Assembly (NCBI GenBank): GCA_943325355.2
Contig: CALPPA020000006.1
Span: 1 to 17,664 of the forward strand
Reading direction: 5' to 3'
Source: Klebsiella pneumoniae
GTDB taxonomy: Bacteria > Bacteroidota > Bacteroidia > Flavobacteriales > Flavobacteriaceae
DNA: 17,664 bases
The position numbers were made by a program, and so were the translations under genes. Shown piece by piece: positions 7,311 to 16,404 of this stretch. Under the pieces are notes generated by a model. It saw only the letters and a program-made list of their open reading frames with translations, made no database searches and had not been told where the DNA came from. Numbering within the stretch: the stretch's first letter is position 1; every line of letters starts with the position of its first letter.

Positions 7311-7542
7311 TTGTTTTTCTTTTGTAATGTGTAGTTAGCCTAAAATTAGTTCAATGGAGCAATATTATGAAGCCCAATTTAATCTCAATTTTATACTTTT
7401 TGTTGTATTTTTGATATGGTCCAAAACTAATAAGAGTTTCTTTCCTACGAATTTATTATGCGAAATATCGAAATGCAAAAATAGAACATTTCAAGGAAGT
7501 AGTAAAATTAAAAATACACTTTTAGTACTAATTTTGTTCTTT

Positions 7543-8025
7543 TTATAAAAACTTTTTATCAAACATAAAGGGAAGCAGGTTTTTTAACGATGCAGATTTG
7601 TATACAGCTCCCACTTCTCCCATAAAATAAATCTCGATGGGTGATTCTTGTTTAATTTCATATTCGGCTATAGATTGCCTGCAAGAACCGCAAGGAGGAA
7701 TTGGCGCAGTCGTTGTATTAGTATCTGAAGCTGCGGTAATTGCCATTTTCAAAATTTTCGCATCAGGATAAATTGCGCCAGATTGAAATACAGCAACGCG
7801 TTCCGCACATAGTCCAGAAGGATAAGCTGCATTTTCTTGGTTAGAACCTAAAACTATTTTTCCGTTATCTAATAAAAGAGCAGTGCCAACTCTAAACTTA
7901 GAGTATGGAGCATAAGCCTTTTTTCTTACCGTAATGGCTTGTTCCATTAGATTTTGAATATCAATAGGCAATTCCTCAATGGAATCAAAAACGGAGAATT
8001 GGGTGGTAATGCTGATTTCTTTCAT
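7543..8025 (-). CDS. cdd: Cytidine deaminase
   Basis: This 160-residue cytosolic zinc enzyme deaminates cytidine and deoxycytidine to uridine and deoxyuridine in pyrimidine salvage. The catalytic motif CAE is at 73-75 (Cys73 zinc ligand, Glu75 proton shuttle). PCGSCRQ supplies Cys112 and Cys115. The substrate-binding segment YAPYSKFRVGTALL (38-51) is also present. Length and motifs fit the short homotetrameric class. It begins only 12 bases after the T-run of the hairpin that ends porV, leaving almost no room for a conventional promoter. On the other side 232 bases separate it from pdhA. Confidence 0.95.
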   Translation of the reverse strand: MKEISITTQFSVFDSIEELPIDIQNLMEQAITVRKKAYAPYSKFRVGTALLLDNGKIVLGSNQENAAYPSGLCAERVAVFQSGAIYPDAKILKMAITAASDTNTTTAPIPPCGSCRQSIAEYEIKQESPIEIYFMGEVGAVYKSASLKNLLPFMFDKKFL

Positions 8026-8037
8026 TCTTATTATTGG

Positions 8038-8085
8038 AAAAAAAATCCAAATTTCTCACGAAGCTTCGGCAGAAATTTGGATTTT
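8038..8085 (-). terminator. Rho-independent terminator after porV
   Basis: A perfect 15-bp inverted repeat (8042-8056 against 8071-8085) encloses a 14-base loop that itself contains the palindrome CGAAGCTTCG. Read on the minus strand, the right arm runs into eight consecutive T (8045 down to 8038). It begins 19 bases after the porV stop. The stem is AT-rich but long, and the U-tract is ideal. Confidence 0.85.
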
Positions 8086-8104
8086 AAATATAAGTTAATT
8101 GTTT

Positions 8105-9274
8105 CTAGTATTCATCGTATTGATCACCAAAATTAAATGTAAGCGAGAATCGTAAGGTGTTTTCCAAAGGGTTTTTAACTTGTGAAGTAGAAAACAAATA
8201 AGAAACATCAACTTTGACTACATTGTATTTGAATCCTGCCCCAAGAGAGAAATATTGTCTTGCGCCTTTGTCTTGATTTTCGTGAAAATATCCCATTCGC
8301 AACGAAAACGAATCTTGGTATAAATATTCGGCACCTGCGGAATAAGTAATTTCTTTTAACTCTTCGCTAAAACCACCTGGAGCATCAGAAAAAGATTGTG
8401 TAACTCCTTCAAACCATCCAATGCTTTGATAATTTTGATTGTTCTGTGATCTTTCGGCAGAAGTAATATCTCCATCACCATTCAAATCTGGGTCCTGAGG
8501 AGTAGGTACTAGTAGTTTGTTAATCTCTAGATTAAGTGCAACTTTGTTATAATCGTCAAGTATAAAGTCAAAACCACCACCTAGTTTCATATTTGAAGGC
8601 AAGAAGTTTGTACTTGACTGAGTGTTATCATAACTCATTTTAGGGCCTAAATTTTGAAGATTAAACCCAGCTCTCCATCTCCCGTTGAAATCGCTAAATG
8701 CTACTTCTTCTGATTGAAAGAATCCAGCAACATCAACTGCAAATGAGTTTGCAGCAGAGGCATCGCCTACTTCCGATGCTACTTCTAAATTAGAACTGAT
8801 AAATCGAGCGCCAACTGCCATCGAAAATTTTTCACTTAATTTTAAGGCATAAGAACCATCAAATGCAAATTCACTTGGTGAAACTGTCCTGGGAATTTCA
8901 TTTGGATCTCCAGTTTGACGAAGTTCGATTTCGCCTAGTCCAAAAAATCGAAAACTTCCTGCAAAAGCACTTTTTTCATTTATCCGGTTATAATAGTTTA
9001 TTTGTCCTAAGGATATGTCATTTACCAAGTCTGTAAGATATGGCGTATAACTAATAGAAAAACCTGTTTTGTCTATTGCAAAAGCATATTTTGCAGGATT
9101 CCATTGTTGCGAAAAAGCATCAGCTGAACTGGCAACGCCATTGTCTGCCATACCTGCAGATCTAGCATCGGCAGCAACTAATAAAAATGGGACAGCTGTA
9201 GTAATAACATTTTCTTGTGCTTTTGCAAATGAAACTAAAAATAGACACACAAAAAGTAAAGATATTTTTTTCAT
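8105..9274 (-). CDS. porV: Type IX secretion outer-membrane beta-barrel protein PorV (LptO)
   Basis: This protein of about 389 residues belongs to the PorV/LptO family of FadL-like outer-membrane barrels. In known T9SS systems PorV collects secreted substrates from the translocon and shuttles them to PorU. The start was set at the ATG at 9274 because it gives a clean signal peptide (MKKISLLFVCLFLVSFAKAQ, cleavage after AKA or AKAQ); the longer frame would begin with TTG and spoil it. The mature protein has alternating aromatic and polar strands typical of a barrel and ends FSLTFNFGDQYDEY. The segment AADARSAGMADNGVASSADAF near the N-terminus is a family signature. A canonical EF-hand-like loop lies at 263-274. 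It follows porU by 37 bases and forms an operon with it. Confidence 0.9.
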   Translation of the reverse strand: MKKISLLFVCLFLVSFAKAQENVITTAVPFLLVAADARSAGMADNGVASSADAFSQQWNPAKYAFAIDKTGFSISYTPYLTDLVNDISLGQINYYNRINEKSAFAGSFRFFGLGEIELRQTGDPNEIPRTVSPSEFAFDGSYALKLSEKFSMAVGARFISSNLEVASEVGDASAANSFAVDVAGFFQSEEVAFSDFNGRWRAGFNLQNLGPKMSYDNTQSSTNFLPSNMKLGGGFDFILDDYNKVALNLEINKLLVPTPQDPDLNGDGDITSAERSQNNQNYQSIGWFEGVTQSFSDAPGGFSEELKEITYSAGAEYLYQDSFSLRMGYFHENQDKGARQYFSLGAGFKYNVVKVDVSYLFSTSQVKNPLENTLRFSLTFNFGDQYDEY

Positions 9275-9311
9275 TGGTTTTAAATAATAATTGGACAAAT
9301 ATAGTATTAAA

Positions 9312-12300
9312 TTAAAGTATTACAAGTTTTTCAAATTTTTCAGTTTTCGTATTGGTCAAGTTCGATTTAACGGTAAGTTTATAAACATAAACTCCTTTAC
9401 CTATTCTATTTCCAAAATCATCTTTTCCGTCCCAAGTAATTTCTTTTGACAGAAACCCTTCGGTAGTTATGATTTGATTCTTTGTCCAAACCACTTTTCC
9501 TGTTATAGTCATCACCTGAACCTGAACATCTAAAGGCTCATAAGGTTTGTTGTGCGAAAACCAAAACTCTGTATAACTCACAAATGGGTTGGGATAATTC
9601 AAAACATTTGTTAATGTTATAGATTCATTACCGGCTACAATAAATTGAATTTCGGCGGTGATAGGATTGTTGTAAACATCCCAAGCCTTGAAAGTTATTG
9701 TGTGCAAACCAACAGCTAAATTTCGAAAAGGAAAACGCAACGTTCCTTTTGTATAATCATCTAGATTTGTTTGATAATAATCGTTTAAAATATAAGGATT
9801 ATTCACATCGCCATCTAATATTGCTGTCATATCGTGCCCTATTCCGCTGGAGGTATTAATCCCGTTTTCATCTTCAAGGTTTGCCAGTAAGAACGGAGAA
9901 TCATTTGTTGTGCCGCCTGAAACAAAAGTTTCGTCGTTCATATATAACTTCACTGTTGGACTTATATTGTCTACGATAGCATTTTCATTTATTCCGCCCA
10001 CTTTTATACTAGTGTCAAAACCGGTTTGATTCTCGAAAAGTTGATTTTTTTTGGAATAAAAACTAATTTTTCCATTGGCTACTGGAATTCTAATATCCCT
10101 TGGAACTATAAAGCTGAATTCAAATTGACCGTTTGTGACTGAAGCATTTCCTCTAAAAATGGTTTCGCCAAGCACGTTAAAGGTTATCGGTGGGCTATTT
10201 CCATCATTATTCAATGTTGATCTTGTGATGAATTTGTCGAATATGATAGTTGAAAGTTCTCCGTTATAATTTGGTATTGGAATATTGGTTTCGTCTGTAA
10301 TTTCGCCTGATATTTTCATTTTTGCCAATGATTTGAAATCGTCTATGGTTTGCGTTACAGCAACATCATTTACTTTTGTCAATCTGATTTTTGGTTTGGC
10401 AATGGCAAGCATCAAAGCGGGATCACCTATGTAAAAAACGACATTGGTTGAGGAATTTGGATTACTGTTCTTCGAAATCCTTAATGATTCGGCTATTGAC
10501 GTGTATTGGCTAGAGCCGTATGAAAATAAATTTTTAGCTAAAACATCATTAAAATTTTCAGCGCTAAACTGACCAATTGAACGAATAGTAGAAATCATAG
10601 AAATGGCACCGCCTTTTGGGTTCCAATACGTATATTCGCCAGCAGTAGGTCTTGAAGGATTGTCAAACCTTGAAAAATCGCAGGTTATGGTAATAAATAA
10701 TGGGTATCTGTATTGATTGCTTAAATTTTCTCCGTCTGATTTTTCCCAAATTCGTTCACTCGTCAGGCCGTCTTCTCCACCGTGACCAAGATAATTTAAA
10801 ACCAACGCACCTTTTTCGAAGGCACTAAACATTTCGGTTCGAGCTTTTGGATATCGAGATCCACCTGCAGAGGCTTGTTGTACATACGAATCTAAAAGTA
10901 TTTTATTGACATTTAAAAAGGGTTTTTCGAAAGTGATTCTATCTGCCAAAATATTATGCTTTGTTTGTAGACTTGCATCCGATATTTTATCAGCATCATC
11001 TGATATCATTATATAATTGTTTCGCCAACTGCCATAGGATTTTATATCGTGGTATTCTAATACTTTATTCACCATTTCAGCTGCTTGTTGGGTATTGTCA
11101 TGTATCATTCTTCCTATAGCGATGTCGATTCCTCCATAAAAAAACCCTATGTTTCCTTCTCCAGCATCCATTAGTCCAAAGAAATCATCAGATGCGTATG
11201 ATGACTCACCAGTTGTGTTACTGCTTAATGCATGATAAATAGGAACAATATTAGTGTTGTTTGGGATTCGGTTTTTATAATCATAGGATGCATCGCCAAA
11301 AAGATTGACATATTTCACTTTTTTTTCAGGAGCTGAAGCATTGTCATAAATGTATTTGATACAATTCCTTATTGCTGCAATATCTTGTTTTCCTGATGAA
11401 AATTCTTGATAAATAGACTCAAGCGTTATTACTTTTACATTTAAATTAGAATAAGAACGATGAAAATTCGCTAATTTTTCTGCCTGAGAAGACAAAAAGG
11501 AGGGGGTTATTATCACGTAATCTATATCTTGAAATTGGCCTTGTGCATTTTTAAAAATTGTTCCTTTTAGATTTTGGTTTGCAATTTTAGTTTTGCTGGA
11601 TTTTAAAGGAGCATAATAATCCAATGGGTCGATAGCTAAATATTTACGAAGCTCGCCTAGATTTGCTTTAAAAGAAAAAGTTGTTTGATTCGCGTTTTCA
11701 GCCTTTGTTACATTATATATATCAGTAACATCCCAAATTTGGGAAATTCCAGCAGAATTCGAAAGAGTATAACTCACAATACCCATAGTTGAACTAGACA
11801 AATCGTATTGAAAACGAAATTGCTTCCCATATCCTTGAAGCTTGCTTTTTGCAATAAGACTTATTTTTTCAAGGTATCCTTTTGAACCTGGAACACCATT
11901 GTTATTGTAAGAAAATTTTATTTTTATAGTTTCGGAAGCTCCAATAGGAGTGTTGCTTGGCAAGGAGCCCACATTAAACACAGTGCTAGAATTAGGAACA
12001 ATCGACGGAAATGAAATGGTTCCCACATCTTGCCCATTAGCAGCAACTTTGAATGAAGTTAGAGTAAAAGCTGCCGATGCAGCAGTTGCGTTAAGTTTTA
12101 TAGATGTAGTTGTATCAATGTTTGGAAAATTAAAAGTAAATTCTTGGTCTTGGGTAATATCAAATGATTCACCATACCATTGTCGCCCCAGACGCCCAAT
12201 ATTTACAAGGTCTTCTTCGTGAAATTGATAATCGTCAAAAGTGTTTAGATTCAAAGTGCTATTCCCGCTTGGTTGGGTCATAGTTGAAATTCTTTTTCCG

Positions 12301-13142
12301 TCAGTTCCTTGAACCGTTACATAATAATAGGACTTTGTATCGTATAAATTATTGTTTGTCTGGCTTTCGCTATTGTAGACATCAATTCCTTCGGCGTAAA
12401 ACAATATATAATCCTCATTATTGAAAACACCATCGCTTTCGCCAATTATTTGTATTGCGTTTTCTGCTAAGTCTATTGGATAGGAAATGCTGTTTGATAA
12501 AGGCAACATCCTTCCGCCATTGCCGTAAATTTTTATTTTTTTCGGATCAACTCCACTTACATCAAGTCCTAATTGTTGTAAAAAACTTTTTGAAATTTTA
12601 TAAACACCGGATTTTTCGATATAAAACTGATACCAATCTCCTGTTGTTAAAACTGAATTTGTTATGACGCTAGTTTTGTTAGTTTGTGAAATTCTAGAAG
12701 AGTTTTCGCTAGTTACAGAATAGGAAAAAGATTTTATTCTTTTAAATCCAAAATCATCTTTTACAATGGGTGACAAGACCAGAAAAAGCTGTTTTACTCC
12801 TCTTGATTCATTAGTTATTAAAGATGCTGAGGGAGTTTTTTGGATGTTTACAGGGTCTAAATCGCCAAGTTGGGTTGTTGTTAATGATTCATAAACCACA
12901 TTAGTAATTTGAACTGAGTTTCCATTAAAAGAGCTTGATTCTGTTAAGTTTAAAATAAAAGAAATAGCTCTTTTAGAGGTGTCATAGTGATAACTACTAC
13001 CAACAAATTGCGGGGACTTAATTTTTAAATCACCAAACGACATCTCATTTTTCTCAAGCCATACAATAGCTATGTCTCCCTTAACCTGTGCAAAAGAAAC
13101 AAAAGGGAGAAGGGCTAAATATAGTATTAATTTTTTCTTCAT
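9312..13142 (-). CDS. porU: Type IX secretion C-terminal signal peptidase PorU
   Basis: This protein of about 1276 residues is a gingipain-like (C25 family) cysteine protease. In the T9SS it removes C-terminal sorting domains from exported proteins and links many of them to the cell surface. The ATG at 13142 was chosen: it gives the signal peptide MKKKLILYLALLPFVSFAQ, whereas the longer frame begins at a TTG. The catalytic pair is visible as LGHGG (His787) and TITCDFSRFD (Cys821). Their spacing of 34 matches gingipains. A glycine- and aspartate-rich beta-structured tail ends in its own T9SS-type C-terminal domain (about 1179-1276, beginning near LNYPNPF and containing DDFGNRIGKGVYVYKL). It is divergent from gldJ across about 210 bases and followed by porV. 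Confidence 0.92.
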   Translation of the reverse strand: MKKKLILYLALLPFVSFAQVKGDIAIVWLEKNEMSFGDLKIKSPQFVGSSYHYDTSKRAISFILNLTESSSFNGNSVQITNVVYESLTTTQLGDLDPVNIQKTPSASLITNESRGVKQLFLVLSPIVKDDFGFKRIKSFSYSVTSENSSRISQTNKTSVITNSVLTTGDWYQFYIEKSGVYKISKSFLQQLGLDVSGVDPKKIKIYGNGGRMLPLSNSISYPIDLAENAIQIIGESDGVFNNEDYILFYAEGIDVYNSESQTNNNLYDTKSYYYVTVQGTDGKRISTMTQPSGNSTLNLNTFDDYQFHEEDLVNIGRLGRQWYGESFDITQDQEFTFNFPNIDTTTSIKLNATAASAAFTLTSFKVAANGQDVGTISFPSIVPNSSTVFNVGSLPSNTPIGASETIKIKFSYNNNGVPGSKGYLEKISLIAKSKLQGYGKQFRFQYDLSSSTMGIVSYTLSNSAGISQIWDVTDIYNVTKAENANQTTFSFKANLGELRKYLAIDPLDYYAPLKSSKTKIANQNLKGTIFKNAQGQFQDIDYVIITPSFLSSQAEKLANFHRSYSNLNVKVITLESIYQEFSSGKQDIAAIRNCIKYIYDNASAPEKKVKYVNLFGDASYDYKNRIPNNTNIVPIYHALSSNTTGESSYASDDFFGLMDAGEGNIGFFYGGIDIAIGRMIHDNTQQAAEMVNKVLEYHDIKSYGSWRNNYIMISDDADKISDASLQTKHNILADRITFEKPFLNVNKILLDSYVQQASAGGSRYPKARTEMFSAFEKGALVLNYLGHGGEDGLTSERIWEKSDGENLSNQYRYPLFITITCDFSRFDNPSRPTAGEYTYWNPKGGAISMISTIRSIGQFSAENFNDVLAKNLFSYGSSQYTSIAESLRISKNSNPNSSTNVVFYIGDPALMLAIAKPKIRLTKVNDVAVTQTIDDFKSLAKMKISGEITDETNIPIPNYNGELSTIIFDKFITRSTLNNDGNSPPITFNVLGETIFRGNASVTNGQFEFSFIVPRDIRIPVANGKISFYSKKNQLFENQTGFDTSIKVGGINENAIVDNISPTVKLYMNDETFVSGGTTNDSPFLLANLEDENGINTSSGIGHDMTAILDGDVNNPYILNDYYQTNLDDYTKGTLRFPFRNLAVGLHTITFKAWDVYNNPITAEIQFIVAGNESITLTNVLNYPNPFVSYTEFWFSHNKPYEPLDVQVQVMTITGKVVWTKNQIITTEGFLSKEITWDGKDDFGNRIGKGVYVYKLTVKSNLTNTKTEKFEKLVIL

Positions 13143-13206
13143 TGTTTTTTTAAACGTGATTATTGGCAAATTATTACGGGGAGTAAAAATATATCATTTA
13201 GTGTAA

Positions 13207-13233
13207 TTGTAAATAATAAATAGTATAAATTTG
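13207..13233 (+). promoter_or_regulatory. Candidate Bacteroidota-type promoter for gldJ
   Basis: TAAATTTG at 13226-13233 matches the Bacteroidota -7 consensus TAnnTTTG. A TTG at 13207-13209 lies 16 bases upstream, slightly short of the usual spacing to the -33 element. Transcription would begin near 13240, giving a leader of about 115 bases. This is a motif match only. I found no comparable element for the divergent porU. Confidence 0.4.
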
Positions 13234-13353
13234 CGTTGTGTTCTATAATTTATCTGATAATACATAGTTCTATTATAAATATTAAAAAATGTTGTTGCAG
13301 TTTAACGGTTAATTATTATATTGCACCACTGAAATTATTACCTACTAAATAGT

Positions 13354-15051
13354 ATGAAAGTAAACAAAAATAGGGTTTTACAATTGATATTATCAATTAT
13401 GTTGATTATAGGTTTTGCTAGTTGTAGCAAAAAGAGTTCTAGTTCAAAAGGGTCTTCAAGAGGAACAGGATGGAATGTAGACAACAAAAAAGGGACGCCA
13501 AATAAGAAGCAAGAAGCGGGTCCAGGCTTGGTTTTCATTGAAGGGGGAACCTTTACAATGGGTAAAGTAGAAGATGATGTTATGCATGATTGGAATAATA
13601 CTCCAACTCAACAACATGTGCAGTCTTTTTTTATGGATGAAACGGAGGTAACCAATAAAATGTATTTAGAATACTTGGATTGGGTTAAAAAAACCTTTCC
13701 TCCAACTGATGAAAATTATAAAGATATTTACAATGGAGTGGTGCCAGATACATTAGTTTGGAGAGATAGATTGGGTTATAATGAAACTATGACCAATAAT
13801 TATTTAAGACATCCTTCTTACGGAGATTACCCTGTTGTGGGTGTAAATTGGATTCAAGCCGTTGAATTTGCTAAATGGAGAACCGAACGTGTAAATGAAG
13901 CACTATTGGAAAAAAATGGCTACGCTAAAAAGAATGCAAAAACAAATGATGTTACAGCTGAGCAAAATTTTAATACAGAACTTTATTTAAACTCGCCAAC
14001 TTTAGCTTATGGTGGAAATGCGGAAATCGTTTTGCCAGGAAAATATGCTGATAAAAAAGGAGGTAAAAGAGTAACCAAACCGGGAAAAGATGGTAAAGTT
14101 ATTGAACCAACAAATATTTATGCTCAACGGTCTTCTGGAATTTTTCTTCCAGAATATAGACTTCCTACCGAGGCCGAGTGGGAATATGCAGCAGCCGCTG
14201 ATGTTGGTCAAAGAGAATACAATATTTATAAAGGACAGAAAAAATATCCTTGGTCAGGCAGTTATACACGTTCTGGAAAAAGACAAAGTAAAGGCGACCA
14301 ATTAGCCAATTTCAAACAAGGAAATGGTGATTATGGTGGTATTGCAGGATGGTCTGATGATGGCGCAGATATTACCGATGAAGTTAAAAAACATCCAGCG
14401 AATGATTTTGGACTTTATGATATGGCAGGAAATGTAGCCGAATGGGTTCTTGATGTTTACAGACCAATTATCGATAACGAGGCAAATGATTTCAATTACT
14501 TCAGAGGGAATCAATATACCAAAAACAAAATAGGAAAAGACGGTAAAGTTGTAGTTGTAACCAAAGACAGTATTCAATACACAACTTTAAGTAATGGTAA
14601 AAAAGTTGCAACTACTTTTCCAGGTCAAATAGCTCAAGTTCCAGTTGATGAAAAGGAAACTTATTTGAGACAAAATTTTGACAAAAGTGACAATATCGGT
14701 TATAGAGATGGAGATAAAGAGTCTACTAAGTTTTTTAATTTTGCAGATTCAGAGTCGGATAAAAAAGGAAAAGAAGAAAGAGCAATGTATAACTCTCCTA
14801 AACATAATGTTACAATAGACAGTTTAGGCAAAATGGTTAGAAAATACGACAAATCAAATAAAAGGACTACCCTGATAAATGATAACATTAGAGTTTATAA
14901 AGGTGGTTCATGGCGTGATAGGGCCTATTGGTTAAATCCAGCTCAAAGAAGGTATTTCCCTCAAGATATGGCTACAGACTATATAGGATTTAGATGCGCA
15001 ATGTCTAAAGTAGGTGCTAAATCTGATAAAGGAAGAAAAGCTAGAAATTAA
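13354..15051 (+). CDS. gldJ: Gliding motility lipoprotein GldJ
   Basis: This 565-residue lipoprotein is required for gliding and for a stable GldK/T9SS ring in flavobacteria. A short basic and hydrophobic signal ends in the lipobox GFASC (Cys24), followed by a Ser/Lys-rich tether to about residue 52. The rest is a formylglycine-generating-enzyme (FGE-sulfatase) fold: GLVFIEGGTFTMG (58-70), DETEVTN, YRLPTEAEWEYAA (about 268-280), FGLYDMAGNVAEWVLDVYR (about 352-370) and YKGGSWRDRAYW (about 514-525), ending DYIGFRCA. The cysteines that bind copper in true FGE after the GGS motif are absent, so the role is structural, not enzymatic. Length agrees with Flavobacterium johnsoniae GldJ (about 560). 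It is divergent from porU and followed by a strong terminator, then murF. Confidence 0.95.
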   Translation: MKVNKNRVLQLILSIMLIIGFASCSKKSSSSKGSSRGTGWNVDNKKGTPNKKQEAGPGLVFIEGGTFTMGKVEDDVMHDWNNTPTQQHVQSFFMDETEVTNKMYLEYLDWVKKTFPPTDENYKDIYNGVVPDTLVWRDRLGYNETMTNNYLRHPSYGDYPVVGVNWIQAVEFAKWRTERVNEALLEKNGYAKKNAKTNDVTAEQNFNTELYLNSPTLAYGGNAEIVLPGKYADKKGGKRVTKPGKDGKVIEPTNIYAQRSSGIFLPEYRLPTEAEWEYAAAADVGQREYNIYKGQKKYPWSGSYTRSGKRQSKGDQLANFKQGNGDYGGIAGWSDDGADITDEVKKHPANDFGLYDMAGNVAEWVLDVYRPIIDNEANDFNYFRGNQYTKNKIGKDGKVVVVTKDSIQYTTLSNGKKVATTFPGQIAQVPVDEKETYLRQNFDKSDNIGYRDGDKESTKFFNFADSESDKKGKEERAMYNSPKHNVTIDSLGKMVRKYDKSNKRTTLINDNIRVYKGGSWRDRAYWLNPAQRRYFPQDMATDYIGFRCAMSKVGAKSDKGRKARN

Positions 15052-15066
15052 ATAAATCTAAAATAC

Positions 15067-15100
15067 AAATAAAAGCCCTTTGATTAGGGCTTTTATTTTT
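15067..15100 (+). terminator. Rho-independent terminator after gldJ
   Basis: A perfect 13-bp stem (15067-15079 against 15086-15098, core AAAAGCCCT and AGGGCTTTT) encloses a 6-base loop and is followed by T-rich sequence to about 15102. It lies 15 bases after the gldJ stop and only about 14 bases before the murF start codon. Confidence 0.9.
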
Positions 15101-15114
15101 TTAAATCCTCTCAA

Positions 15115-16398
15115 ATGGACATTAATTATATTCATAGTTTATTTTTAAAATGCAATTCGGTTTCTATTGACACTCGTAAAATTCAAACAAATTCTTTTTT
15201 TGTTGCGATAAAAGGAGAAAATTTTGATGCCAATACATTTGCCAAAGAGGCACTCGAAAAGGGTGCGTCATACGTATTAATAGATAATGAAGACTATTTT
15301 ATTGACCACAGGACTGTTTTGGTCGAAAACAGTTTGGTAGCCTTGCAAGAATTAGCAAAATTTCATCGGCAGTATTTAAAGTTACCCATAATTGCGTTAA
15401 CTGGCAGCAATGGGAAAACAACCACAAAAGAACTTATTAATGTTGTACTCTCCAAAAAGTATAAAACCAAGGCTACTATAGGAAATTTAAACAATCACAT
15501 AGGAGTTCCTTTGACATTATTGTCTTTTAATAGTGAAACAGAAATTGGTATCGTGGAAATGGGAGCCAATCATAAAAAGGAGATTGAATTTCTATGCGAA
15601 TTAGCCACCCCTGATTATGGTTACATCACTAATTTTGGCAAGGCACATTTAGAGGGTTTTGGAGGAGTAGAAGGGGTTATACAAGGAAAAAGTGAGATGT
15701 ATAACTATATTTCTATAAATAATAAAACAGCTTTCATCAATTTAGAAGACCCGATTCAAGTTAGTAAATCTAATGTGTTGAACTTCTATTCCTTTGGTAT
15801 CAATAAAGAAAATGCTAATGTAAATATTAGTAGCATAAAAGCAAATCCATTCGTTGAAATAGGTTATTCAGACTTTGTAATTTCAACTCATTTAATTGGT
15901 TTATATAACGCTAATAATGTCAATGCGGCGCTAACTATTGGGAAATATTTTGAGGTTGAGGATTTAGCTATAAAAGAAGCTTTAGAAAGTTATGTTCCTG
16001 AAAATAACAGGTCGCAACTTTTGTCTAAAGGCTCAAACCAGATTATTCTTGATGCTTATAATGCCAATCCAAGCAGTATGGCCGTTGCAATTGAAAATTT
16101 TTTACGATTGGACAATGCTAATAAAATTTTGATATTAGGCGATATGTTTGAGTTAGGCGATGAAAGTAACCAAGAGCATAGAGCAATCGTGAATTTTCTT
16201 ATAAATGAAAATGAAATTATGTGCTTCTTTATTGGAAAAGAGTTCTTCGGGAATCGAACGGATAGAAATAATTTTCATTTTTTCGAATCTTTCGAAGAGT
16301 TTTCAAATTATTTGAAAGAGATAAAAATCAATAACAGTTCCATTCTTATTAAAGGTTCTAGAGGAATGGCTCTAGAGCGCACATTGAATTTTTTATAG
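15115..16398 (+). CDS. murF: UDP-N-acetylmuramoyl-tripeptide--D-alanyl-D-alanine ligase
   Basis: This 427-residue cytoplasmic Mur ligase adds D-Ala-D-Ala to UDP-MurNAc-tripeptide, the last cytoplasmic step of peptidoglycan stem-peptide synthesis. The ATP-binding P-loop is TGSNGKTTTK (96-105). Further MurF signatures are NLNNHIGVPLTLL (124-136), EMGANHKKEI (148-157), ITNFGKAHLEGFGG (171-184) and DAYNANPSSM in the C-terminal domain. The N-terminal uracil-binding region shows DTRKIQTNSFFVAIKGENFDAN, typical of MurE and MurF. MurF is favoured over MurE by GANH and NANP and by the absence of the MurE meso-DAP motif. The start ATG lies just downstream of the gldJ terminator, so expression may depend on read-through or a promoter inside gldJ. 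Confidence 0.94.
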   Translation: MDINYIHSLFLKCNSVSIDTRKIQTNSFFVAIKGENFDANTFAKEALEKGASYVLIDNEDYFIDHRTVLVENSLVALQELAKFHRQYLKLPIIALTGSNGKTTTKELINVVLSKKYKTKATIGNLNNHIGVPLTLLSFNSETEIGIVEMGANHKKEIEFLCELATPDYGYITNFGKAHLEGFGGVEGVIQGKSEMYNYISINNKTAFINLEDPIQVSKSNVLNFYSFGINKENANVNISSIKANPFVEIGYSDFVISTHLIGLYNANNVNAALTIGKYFEVEDLAIKEALESYVPENNRSQLLSKGSNQIILDAYNANPSSMAVAIENFLRLDNANKILILGDMFELGDESNQEHRAIVNFLINENEIMCFFIGKEFFGNRTDRNNFHFFESFEEFSNYLKEIKINNSSILIKGSRGMALERTLNFL

Positions 16399-16404
16399 CT
16401 ATAT

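Noticed and set aside
7422..7483. Two TAnnTTTG-like elements on the minus strand upstream of pdhA (7422-7429 and 7476-7483)
   Set aside because: Neither has a -33 TTG at suitable spacing, and such 8-mers arise often by chance in AT-rich DNA.
7354..7548. A 64-residue + strand frame with a hydrophobic stretch in the pdhA-cdd gap
   Set aside because: It overlaps the end of cdd, has no recognisable motif and lies in AT-rich leader DNA. Composition alone explains the hydrophobic residues.
9275..9298. Longer N-terminus for PorV
   Set aside because: The extended frame begins with TTG and puts a polar stretch before a good signal peptide. The ATG at 9274 is better.
13143..13169. Longer N-terminus for PorU
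   Set aside because: The extension starts at TTG and spoils the signal peptide that begins at the ATG at 13142.
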